From NCBI GenBank assembly GCA_004554665.1, contig SFKY01000074.1, positions 1-12,368 of the forward strand: a DNA stretch of 12,368 bases, written 5' to 3'. A program made the position numbers and the translations under genes. Below the pieces are notes generated by a model. It did no database searches, was not told the origin of the DNA, and was given only the letters and a program-made list of their open reading frames with translations. Below are positions 1 to 7,184 of this stretch, piece by piece (the stretch's first letter is position 1; each line of letters starts with the position of its first letter). The stretch comes from Bacteroidales bacterium (GTDB lineage: Bacteria; Bacteroidota; Bacteroidia; Bacteroidales; Bacteroidaceae).

Positions 1-16
1 GGCTTGTCTTTGACTT
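1..16 (+). promoter_or_regulatory. Candidate ECF-sigma promoter element upstream of the susC-like gene
   Basis: GGCT (1-4) and GACTT (12-16) are separated by 7 nt. The same two blocks with the same spacing occur at 10980-10995, just after the fecR-like gene, where a promoter for a sigma-controlled susC operon would be expected. About 11 of 17 positions match overall. The element is cut by the window edge, so any -35 region lies outside. It is too short for a standalone -35/-10 pair; it may be a -10 region plus flank or an activator site. The promoter role is an inference from position and repetition. Confidence 0.3.
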
Positions 17-17
17 G

Positions 18-59
18 CCCTCATCCCAACTGTTGTATCTCAATGAGTTGGGATGAGGG
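18..59 (+). other. Hairpin in the leader of the susC-like gene (terminator or leader structure)
   Basis: A perfect 14-bp inverted repeat (arms 18-31 and 46-59, CCCTCATCCCAACT and its complement) encloses a 14-nt loop. Downstream is TTGCTATGTTT, only a weak U-tract. It could be the terminator of an unseen upstream gene. If the GGCT-N7-GACTT element at 1-16 is a promoter, the hairpin would instead lie at the 5' end of the susC mRNA and could stabilise or attenuate it. The structure is clear; its role is not. Confidence 0.6.
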
Positions 60-123
60 TTGCTATGTTTAGCGGACAGTAATAATTATTTTTTTTGATT
101 ATTAACAAATTTAGCAAGGACAA

Positions 124-3100
124 ATGCAAAGAATCTTATTATCGCTGATGCTTCTCGCATCCAGCGTGCTGTCGTCTCCTATGCTGGCACAGGACAAGAA
201 ATTGTCTGTCAGCTTCAACGACGATGCACTGTCTGAAGTGTTCAAGAAGCTCGAGGCTGTGTCAGACTATCACTTCGTGGTAGACTGTGATGTCAGCCCC
301 TACAGGGTGACAGGCAATCTCAAGAACGAGACGCTGTTCACCATCCTCAATTACGCCCTCTCGGGCACCCCAATAGGCTACAGTGTGAGTGGCAAACAGA
401 TAACAGTGGTGCACAAAGCTGCCCAAGACCACGGCAACAAGATATCGGGTGTGGTGATTGCCGAGAGCGACGGCGAGCCCTTGGTGGGTGCCCAAGTCAG
501 GATAGAGGGCACCAAGGTGGCCGCAGTGACCAATGTGGACGGCCAGTTCTCGCTCAATGTGGCTCCCAGCAAGGGCCAGAAGATTACCGTCTCTTACATC
601 GGCATGAAGTCGGTGACCCTCGCCGCAGGCAGCAATATGCGTGTCGCCATGCAGGCCGATGCCAAGATGCTGGGCGACGTGGTGGTCAACGGTTATTTTA
701 CCCGCAACCGCCAGACCTTTACGGGTGCTGCCAAGTCGATGACCGGCGATGAGATACTCTCTGTATCGCCCAACAACCTGATGCAGACGCTGTCTTCGCT
801 CGATCCCGCGCTCAATATTACTCAGAACAATGCAGCCGGTAGCAACCCCAACGTGGTGCCCGACTTGGTAATCCGAAGCACTACCTCGCTGGCTACCAGC
901 AATGAGGTGGGTCTCAACGCCCCGCTCATCGTCATCGACGGTGTGGAGCAGAGCCTTACCGCCCTTTACGACCTCGATATCAATGATATAGAGCGTGTAG
1001 ACATTCTGAAGGATGCCTCGGCCACCGCCCTCTACGGAGAGAATGCGGCCAACGGTGTGATTGTCATTGAGCGTAAGCGTGTGTCACAGTCGCCCCTCCG
1101 CATCCGTTACACCTTCACCCCGCAGGTAAGTTTTGCCGACCTGAGCAGCTACGATGTCTGCAACGCCGCCCAGAAGTTGGAACTGGAGCGTCTGGCCGGC
1201 CTCTACAAGTCGTCTACAGGCAGTCTGGACCAGACTTACTATGACAGACTGGCCTTGGTGAGCGCCGGTGTAGACACCGACTGGATGTCTAAGCCCATCC
1301 GCAACAGTTTTTCGCACGACCATTCGCTCTCGCTGTCGGGCCGTGGTTCGGGTCTCGACTACAATATCAAGGCCAACTATTCTTCCACCAACGGTGTGAT
1401 GAAGGACGATGGCCGTAACCGCTACGGCATGGATGTCTATCTGTCGTACACCGCCGTCAAAGACCTCGTGCTCACGCTGCGTGCGTCGCACCAGCAGTTG
1501 GATATCAACAACTCCAAGTACGGCACTTTCTCCGACTATCTGCGGGCCAATCCTTACGATTCGCCCTACGATGAGTACGGCAACCTGCGCAAGCAGTTGT
1601 CATACAACATGAACAATCCGCTCTACGAGGCTTCGCTGAGCAGTTTCAGCAAGTCACAGACCCGCACCCAGCAGATTTCGCTCGATGCGCGCTACAATAT
1701 CCTCCCCAACTTCTACATCACGGCACAGGGAGCCTATGTTACCGCCAAGGGAACGGCAGACGTATTTGTGTCGCCCGAGTCGAATACCTTCGCCTCGACC
1801 ACAGTGCTCAACCAGAAGGGTAGCTACGACCTGACCAACAACAGCAACGAGGAGTGGAGCGCAAAGCTTGTGGCCAACTATATCCACAACTTTGACAAGG
1901 AGGGAACCATGCTTACCCTCAACCTCGGTGGTGAGGCCAAGCACCAGGATTCGCATACCAGCACGCTGCGCGGCACCGGCTTCCTCTCCGACAGCCAGGC
2001 CGATCTGGCCTACGCCACTGCCTATCCCACATCGGTGGGTCCCAGTGGCTCGCAGGATGTAGCGGCCAGCGTGGGTGCCTTCCTGGCAGCCAACTTCATG
2101 TGGAAAAACCGCTATGTAGTGGATGGTTCTTATCGTGTGTCTGGCTCTTCCAAGTTTGGAGCCAACCATCGCTATGCCCCGTTCTGGTCTGTAGGTGTGG
2201 GCTACAATGTACACAACGAGGAGTGGGTGAAGAAACTGGGTTGGGTCAACACCTTCCGTCTGCGCGGTAGCTACGGCTACACGGGTAGCGTGAAGTTCAG
2301 CCCCTATCAGGCTGTGACCACCTACCAGTACAGTTCGTCATTCATAGGCTTTACAGGTATCGGAGCCATTCCTATGGGCATGGCCAACCCCGACCTGAAG
2401 TGGCAGACCACCAAGAAGTTGAACGTGGGTCTCACCTCCTCGTTCCTCGACAATCGTCTGAATGTCAACTTCGACTACTACAATGAGAAGACTTCCGACA
2501 TGCTCATCGACATGTCCCTGCCCCCATCGTCGGGAGCAACGACCGTCAAGGCCAACCTCGGCTCGCAGACCAGCAACGGTCTTGAGTTCTCGGTATGGGC
2601 CAAGATCATCAGGGACAAGCACTGGGAGTGGAACCTGTCTGTCAACGGCCTGCACTCGAAGACTACCATCAACAACATCTCCGATGCCCTGCGCCGTCGC
2701 AACGAGGCCAATGCTGCCAACACCATCTCGTCGTCTCCGTTGGTACAGTTCCGCGAGGGCGAGTCGCCCACGGCCATCTACGCCGTGCGCTCGGCTGGCA
2801 TAGACCCGGCTTCGGGTAAGGAAATCTTCATCAAGCAGGATGGCAGTTATACCTATACCTACGACTCCAAGGACCAGGTGGCCTGTGGCGATACCAACCC
2901 CGCGCTGCAGGGTAGCCTCTCCTCACAGCTCAAGTACGACCGCTTCTCGCTGAGCGTCTACTTCTCTTACCGTTTTGGCGGCGAGATGTACAACTCGACA
3001 CGTGCTGCCAAGGTGGAGAACATCAACCCGCGCTACAACTGTGACCTCCGCGCCTTTACAGAGCGCTGGAAGCAGCCCGGCGACGTGGTGCCCTACCTCG

Positions 3101-3354
3101 ATATATCGCTCTCGGGCGGCAACAGCTTTGCCTATTCAGATCGCTTCGTGGAGAAAGACAATGAGCTCTGGCTCTCCAGCCTCTACCTGCAGTACGATGT
3201 ACCTCTCTCGGTACTGCAGCGGTTTAAGATTCAGAAGCTGTATGTGGGTCTTGGAACCGAGGACCTGTTCCGCCTGACCTCTGCCAAGTACGAGCGTGGT
3301 ACCAGTTACCCCTACAGCCGCAGTGTGAACATGTCGTTAAGCGTAACCTTTTAA
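124..3354 (+). CDS. SusC/RagA-like TonB-dependent outer-membrane transporter with STN signalling domain
   Basis: This 1076-residue protein is the energised import channel of a SusC/SusD pair in the outer membrane. A signal peptide spans about 1-23, cleaved near SPMLAQ. An STN domain follows at about 28-97 and a carboxypeptidase-regulatory-like beta domain at about 107-178 (GTKVAAVTNVDGQFSL). A TonB-box-like stretch LGDVVVNGYF lies at 183-192. The plug covers about 195-320 and has the SusC signature DILKDASATALYGENAANGV. The remainder is the beta-barrel, ending in the aromatic C-terminus SLSVTF. STN domains in this family contact FecR-type anti-sigma factors, so the protein probably both transports and signals ligand. 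The ATG at 124 follows AAGGA at 116-120 with a short 3-nt spacer. It is the first gene of the operon, 15 nt before the susD-like start. Substrate is unknown. Family is certain; the signalling role is inferred from the domain. Confidence 0.96.
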   Translation: MQRILLSLMLLASSVLSSPMLAQDKKLSVSFNDDALSEVFKKLEAVSDYHFVVDCDVSPYRVTGNLKNETLFTILNYALSGTPIGYSVSGKQITVVHKAAQDHGNKISGVVIAESDGEPLVGAQVRIEGTKVAAVTNVDGQFSLNVAPSKGQKITVSYIGMKSVTLAAGSNMRVAMQADAKMLGDVVVNGYFTRNRQTFTGAAKSMTGDEILSVSPNNLMQTLSSLDPALNITQNNAAGSNPNVVPDLVIRSTTSLATSNEVGLNAPLIVIDGVEQSLTALYDLDINDIERVDILKDASATALYGENAANGVIVIERKRVSQSPLRIRYTFTPQVSFADLSSYDVCNAAQKLELERLAGLYKSSTGSLDQTYYDRLALVSAGVDTDWMSKPIRNSFSHDHSLSLSGRGSGLDYNIKANYSSTNGVMKDDGRNRYGMDVYLSYTAVKDLVLTLRASHQQLDINNSKYGTFSDYLRANPYDSPYDEYGNLRKQLSYNMNNPLYEASLSSFSKSQTRTQQISLDARYNILPNFYITAQGAYVTAKGTADVFVSPESNTFASTTVLNQKGSYDLTNNSNEEWSAKLVANYIHNFDKEGTMLTLNLGGEAKHQDSHTSTLRGTGFLSDSQADLAYATAYPTSVGPSGSQDVAASVGAFLAANFMWKNRYVVDGSYRVSGSSKFGANHRYAPFWSVGVGYNVHNEEWVKKLGWVNTFRLRGSYGYTGSVKFSPYQAVTTYQYSSSFIGFTGIGAIPMGMANPDLKWQTTKKLNVGLTSSFLDNRLNVNFDYYNEKTSDMLIDMSLPPSSGATTVKANLGSQTSNGLEFSVWAKIIRDKHWEWNLSVNGLHSKTTINNISDALRRRNEANAANTISSSPLVQFREGESPTAIYAVRSAGIDPASGKEIFIKQDGSYTYTYDSKDQVACGDTNPALQGSLSSQLKYDRFSLSVYFSYRFGGEMYNSTRAAKVENINPRYNCDLRAFTERWKQPGDVVPYLDISLSGGNSFAYSDRFVEKDNELWLSSLYLQYDVPLSVLQRFKIQKLYVGLGTEDLFRLTSAKYERGTSYPYSRSVNMSLSVTF

Positions 3355-3369
3355 TTGAAAGTAATAAGA

Positions 3370-4815
3370 ATGAGAAAATCAACTATACTGTCCATCATCT
3401 TCGCAGGCGGTCTCATGCTTACCTCTTGCGATGATTTCCTCGACGTGCGCCCCGACTCGCAGAAGCTGGAGTCGGACCTGTTCTCCACGCCGCAGGGTTT
3501 TGAAGATGCCATCTACGGTGTTTACGGTTCCATGCAGTCTACCTCGCTCTACGGCAAGGAACTGCTGTGGGGTCTGACCGACATTATGGCGCAGGACTTA
3601 GATCAGAATATCACCTCGTCGCGCTCGTTGGCACGTTACAACTACAGCGATGACGAGCTGAAGACCCGCTTCGCCGAGGTGTGGAATTCTGCTTATACCT
3701 CTATCGGCTATGCCAACAATGTGCTGAAGAATCTGGAGGGACGCTCTGAGGCCGACCTGCCTCTCTACAAGTTGTACAAGGGCGAGATGTTGGCCGTACG
3801 CGCCATGCTGCACTTCGACTTACTTCGCCTCTTCTGCTCTACCAGCGAGACGGCAAGCGGCATCCCCTATGTCAAGACTTACTCGCTTGCTGTCAACGAC
3901 TTCAAAAAGGTGGGAGAGGTGTACGACCTCATCCTCGCCGACTTGGCCGAGGCTGAGCAGCTCTTGGCCGGCGAGGCCAACAGCATCGTCTATCCGCGCG
4001 ACAACTCACAGTATTACAAGTTCCAGACTTACCGCGAGACCCACTGCAACTACTATGGCGTGCTGGCTCTCACTGCCCGTGTCTACTGGATGCGTGGCAA
4101 TATGGCCAAGGCTGCCGAGTATGCGACCAAGGTGATAGACAGCAACAAGTTCCCGCTGTCGGAGCCGAGCGAGGTCAAGGATGTCTATGCCGGACGTCTG
4201 TCGCCGAAGGAGACCATTTGGGGTCTGTACTCCAACACCTATAGCGGCACCTGCCAGACTTATCTCTACGATTATGCCTCGTATCGCAGTTACGATCCTT
4301 ACTTCGATGGCTCCGGTTCCACCCACCTGCTGCCTTACGACCAGGTGTATAAGCTGGATGTGGATGCCACCACACAGGATTTCCGCCTCAACTGGTTCAA
4401 GATTGGTACGGGTTACGCCCGCTGCCACAAGCTGGTCGATGTTTACGAACTCGAACAGCAGGTGACCACAGCGTGGAGCACCCGTGTACAGGGCATTACG
4501 CTGCTGCACGTATCGGAGATGTATCTGATAGCAGCCGAAGCACTGCTCGATACCGACTATAGCCGCGCATTGGCTTACTTCAATGACGAGACCGCCTCAC
4601 GCGGACTGGCTCCCGTCAAGGCCGACGTGACGCTGACCAAGGAGATGGTGTACAACGAGTATCACAAGGAGATGTTTGGCGAGGGCCAGATGTGGTACAA
4701 CATGAAGCGTCTGAACCGCGACATCGTTTCCAACCTCGATACCAAGACCATTCCCGCCAGCGAGGACATCTATGTGCTGCCTATCCCGCAGGATGAGTAT
4801 AACTACAGAAACTAA
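3370..4815 (+). CDS. SusD/RagB-like surface nutrient-binding lipoprotein
   Basis: A 481-residue lipoprotein that should form the hinged lid over the adjacent SusC barrel and bind substrate at the cell surface. I start at ATG 3370, giving MRKSTILSIIF...LMLTSC with the lipidated Cys at 20. A TTG at 3355 abuts the susC stop and would add five residues before the signal peptide, so it is less likely. After Cys20 comes DDFLDV, the usual acidic SusD mature N-terminus and compatible with surface export. A helical TPR-like segment with the family pattern YKGEMLAVRAMLHFDLLRLF lies at about 136-155. The C-terminal region has FGEGQMWYNMKR and ends PIPQDEYNYRN, as in RagB/SusD proteins. Length is typical to slightly short. 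Substrate cannot be inferred from sequence. Confidence 0.94.
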   Translation: MRKSTILSIIFAGGLMLTSCDDFLDVRPDSQKLESDLFSTPQGFEDAIYGVYGSMQSTSLYGKELLWGLTDIMAQDLDQNITSSRSLARYNYSDDELKTRFAEVWNSAYTSIGYANNVLKNLEGRSEADLPLYKLYKGEMLAVRAMLHFDLLRLFCSTSETASGIPYVKTYSLAVNDFKKVGEVYDLILADLAEAEQLLAGEANSIVYPRDNSQYYKFQTYRETHCNYYGVLALTARVYWMRGNMAKAAEYATKVIDSNKFPLSEPSEVKDVYAGRLSPKETIWGLYSNTYSGTCQTYLYDYASYRSYDPYFDGSGSTHLLPYDQVYKLDVDATTQDFRLNWFKIGTGYARCHKLVDVYELEQQVTTAWSTRVQGITLLHVSEMYLIAAEALLDTDYSRALAYFNDETASRGLAPVKADVTLTKEMVYNEYHKEMFGEGQMWYNMKRLNRDIVSNLDTKTIPASEDIYVLPIPQDEYNYRN

Positions 4816-4824
4816 AAAATGACG

Positions 4825-4830
4825 AAAGGA
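4825..4830 (+). promoter_or_regulatory. Ribosome binding site selecting the ATG at 4837
   Basis: AAAGGA lies 6 nt upstream of the third of three clustered in-frame ATGs (4819, 4831, 4837). Initiation at 4837 gives a clean lipoprotein signal peptide beginning MKTWKC. The two earlier ATGs have no comparable site. Confidence 0.5.
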
Positions 4831-4836
4831 ATGACA

Positions 4837-5598
4837 ATGAAAACATGGAAATGCGTTTTGTCGGCCGTGGCTATGCTCGCTCTGGTTGCCTGCAGCGAGG
4901 ACGACTATAAGATTTACGACGCTACTCAGACCGACAATATATTTTTCGATTACAAGAACGAGAAGCTGGTCAACGACTCGGTGATTGCTTACAACTTCGG
5001 CTACGACTTTGCCGACGAGCACATCATCGGTATCCCCGTCTCGCTCATGGGTATGCCGTCAGACCGTGACCGTACCATCAGCGTCAAGGCGGTGGCCGAC
5101 TCTACCGAGATGGTGGAGGGTACCCACTATGTGATCGACCGCGCCCTGTTGCGCGCCGGACGTGTGGAAGACACCGTCAGAGTGAAACTGCTCCGTCCCG
5201 ATGATCCCGTATGGCAGGAGCGACAGCTCAAGCTGCGTTTGGAGATTACGGCCAGCGAGGACCTGAGACCTACCGGCCAGAAGACTTTTAACATCCTGGG
5301 TTCCGACATCCGTCCCACCAGTCGTCCTGCGTGGTGGAGTACGTATTCAGCACTGCCCGTTTACTCGTTTGAGAATGCACAGTTGTTCTTCAAGTACTTC
5401 TACGAGCTGGCACCCAAGGCCAACAAGGACGTCTTCGACGAGATGATTGCCAAATACGGAGACTACTTTGTCAACGCCAAGTCCGTGCAGGGACCGATGG
5501 CCATGTACGATGCCTTCTTGGCGCAGTACGTGCTCATCCCCATGTACAAGGATACCAAGGACGAGATAGAGTGGCAAGCAGTGCCCGTGGTCAACTAA
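4837..5598 (+). CDS. DUF4843-type lipoprotein of a SusCD operon
   Basis: A 253-residue protein resembling the DUF4843 lipoproteins found after susD in many Bacteroidetes operons; their biochemical role is not established. The N-terminus MKTWKC...LALVACSEDDYKIYD has a lipobox with Cys19. SEDD directly after it matches the Bacteroides surface-export pattern of Ser plus acidic residues. The family opening is recognisable in YDATQTDNIFFDYKNE. The middle (about 45-150) is predicted beta-rich, with IPVSLMGMPSDRDRTISVK and MVEGTHYVI, a layout like a Calx-beta or fibronectin-like domain. The C-terminal third is more helical. The start was chosen by AAAGGA at 4825-4830; a start at 4819 would add six residues. 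It lies 21 nt after susD. Likely an accessory part of the importer at the cell surface, by inference from context. Confidence 0.85.
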   Translation: MKTWKCVLSAVAMLALVACSEDDYKIYDATQTDNIFFDYKNEKLVNDSVIAYNFGYDFADEHIIGIPVSLMGMPSDRDRTISVKAVADSTEMVEGTHYVIDRALLRAGRVEDTVRVKLLRPDDPVWQERQLKLRLEITASEDLRPTGQKTFNILGSDIRPTSRPAWWSTYSALPVYSFENAQLFFKYFYELAPKANKDVFDEMIAKYGDYFVNAKSVQGPMAMYDAFLAQYVLIPMYKDTKDEIEWQAVPVVN

Positions 5599-5648
5599 AG
5601 CGTGAGTAAACAACTATTGTTTGAACACAATCCTAACAACAAAGAACA

Positions 5649-7184
5649 ATGAAGAAAAACAGTATATTTTTCGCATGGATGATGGTGGCTGCCTTCGCGT
5701 TGGGCATGACATCATGCGTCTCCGACGACAGCGGCGAGGGTGGCGGTGCCATCCCTACACTTACTGTCAAGGGCGAGGGACTGAGCGATATGCTCACCTA
5801 TAATATCTATCTCGGCGACGAGTGTGTCATCACCCCCGAGATAGCCTATACAGGCGGCAACGAGAGCAACCTCACTTACTCTTGGAAGATCGGTTCGATG
5901 GCCAATGGCGTGATGGGTGAACTGGAGGAAGTGAGCACCGAGCGCAATCTCAGCTATAAGTTTGAGACCGGTGGCACCTACTATGCACACCTCACCGTGT
6001 CCGACGGACTGGTGGGCAAGGCCGTGGACTATCGTATCAATGTGAACCGTACCTTTGAGGAGGGCTACCTCATCACCTCTACCGATGCCGACGGCAGTGG
6101 CAATCTGGCTTTTGTCAAGATTCTCACCCCCGAGGAGATTGCGTCTGGTACCAAGTCGGTCGTTATCGAGCACTGCTTGGAGAAGATGAACGAGGGTTAC
6201 TCTGAGAATGGACTGCTCAATGCCGTGCTGGGTACCGTTACTTGGCCTAAGACCATCAAGCGTGTGCTGGTATCTACCGACAAGCACTGCTATGTGGTGG
6301 ATCCCAACAACCTGACCATCATCACGGATATGAAATACGAGGACTTGTATCCTGGATTCAAGGCTACCCACTTCATGCCCGACTCTTACACGCCGTGGGC
6401 GTATGACAGCAGCACGAAGAAGTTTGCCCATATCAACCTTACTTACATGTTCCCCTATGAGTATCAGTACTTCCAGGGATGCAATGCCGAGAGTTTCAAT
6501 ATCTGCAAGTACAGCTCTTGGGGCAGTGAGGCGCTCTATACCTTCTATATGAACTATACTGAGAACAAGGTGGCCATGTTCAGCTCGTATGCACCCTACT
6601 TTGGCATAGATACCTTTTTCCCCGACACGGGCGACTTGCTCGATGGGCATACGCTGATTACTGCCTTCTACGGCATGGCACCGGGCAGCAACTATGTCAC
6701 ACCCACTTACTTCATCTCTCGTGACAATGAGACCGGCAACCTGGCGCTTTGGACCAATACTTCTGACTCTTATTACTATGTCAATAGCAATTTCAGCCGT
6801 CAGGAGCTCACGCCCACAGACGCTACGGCAGTGCCGGCACAGGGTGCGAGAATCGTTCCGTCGGCCAAGCAGCTGCGTTACTACTATGCGGTGGACAATG
6901 CCATCTATGTACTGCTCACTTCCACCGATTTCGCCCTGCCTGACAAGAGCCAGTATGCGGTGCAGTTTGGTGCCAACGAGGAGGTTACGTACATAGACAC
7001 CAACCTGTCGGCAGACGAACTCTATGTCGCCACTTACGACAAGTCCAGCAAGCGTGGCAACTTCTACATCTACGACTGCAAGGATGTGCGTACCGACAAC
7101 GCCACTGCCGTGAAGCCGAAGGCCGAGTATAAGAGTTGCGCCGGACGCATCTCGAATGTCATCTACAAACCCAGTATCCAATGA
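5649..7184 (+). CDS. PKD-like family lipoprotein
   Basis: A 511-residue lipoprotein. The signal peptide MKKNSIFFAW...ALGMTSC places the lipidated Cys at 23, followed by VSDDSGE, so surface exposure is plausible. A PKD-like beta-sandwich spans about 35-130, with TYSWKIG and the typical GGTYYAHLTVSDG. The rest looks like repeated beta strands with phrases such as GYLITSTDADGSGNLAFVKI, KRVLVSTDKHCYVVDP and DNAIYVLLTSTDF, which suggests a beta-propeller-like C-terminal part; that fold is my inference. Proteins of this build commonly follow DUF4843 genes in SusCD operons, probably as extra surface binding or scaffold subunits. No catalytic motif is visible. It starts 50 nt after the DUF4843 gene with only a weak AAAGAA ahead of ATG 5649. 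Its TGA overlaps the ATG of the next gene. Confidence 0.85.
   Translation: MKKNSIFFAWMMVAAFALGMTSCVSDDSGEGGGAIPTLTVKGEGLSDMLTYNIYLGDECVITPEIAYTGGNESNLTYSWKIGSMANGVMGELEEVSTERNLSYKFETGGTYYAHLTVSDGLVGKAVDYRINVNRTFEEGYLITSTDADGSGNLAFVKILTPEEIASGTKSVVIEHCLEKMNEGYSENGLLNAVLGTVTWPKTIKRVLVSTDKHCYVVDPNNLTIITDMKYEDLYPGFKATHFMPDSYTPWAYDSSTKKFAHINLTYMFPYEYQYFQGCNAESFNICKYSSWGSEALYTFYMNYTENKVAMFSSYAPYFGIDTFFPDTGDLLDGHTLITAFYGMAPGSNYVTPTYFISRDNETGNLALWTNTSDSYYYVNSNFSRQELTPTDATAVPAQGARIVPSAKQLRYYYAVDNAIYVLLTSTDFALPDKSQYAVQFGANEEVTYIDTNLSADELYVATYDKSSKRGNFYIYDCKDVRTDNATAVKPKAEYKSCAGRISNVIYKPSIQ

Noticed and set aside
64..71. TATGTTTA as a -7 promoter box for susC
   Set aside because: It lacks the final G of TAnnTTTG and has no TTTG at -33 distance; STN-type susC genes are usually driven by ECF sigma factors.
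1654..2214. Minus-strand 186-codon frame within susC, and similar antisense frames over the susC, susD and thioredoxin genes
   Set aside because: These are shadows of confident genes. Their translations are rich in His, Gly, Val and Arg and show no family features.
3355..3369. TTG start for the susD-like gene directly after the susC stop
   Set aside because: It would add five residues before a complete lipoprotein signal peptide; ATG 3370 is the natural start.
7136..7180. Extended start of the thioredoxin-like gene inside the PKD-like gene
   Set aside because: The added residues are not signal-like, and ATG 7181 opens a standard signal peptide with an ATGA overlap.
5712..7181. Long minus-strand open frame (489 codons) opposite the PKD-like lipoprotein gene
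   Set aside because: It lies wholly antisense to a well-supported gene, with no recognisable domain, signal peptide or separate promoter. Codon bias in GC-rich genes readily leaves the opposite strand open.
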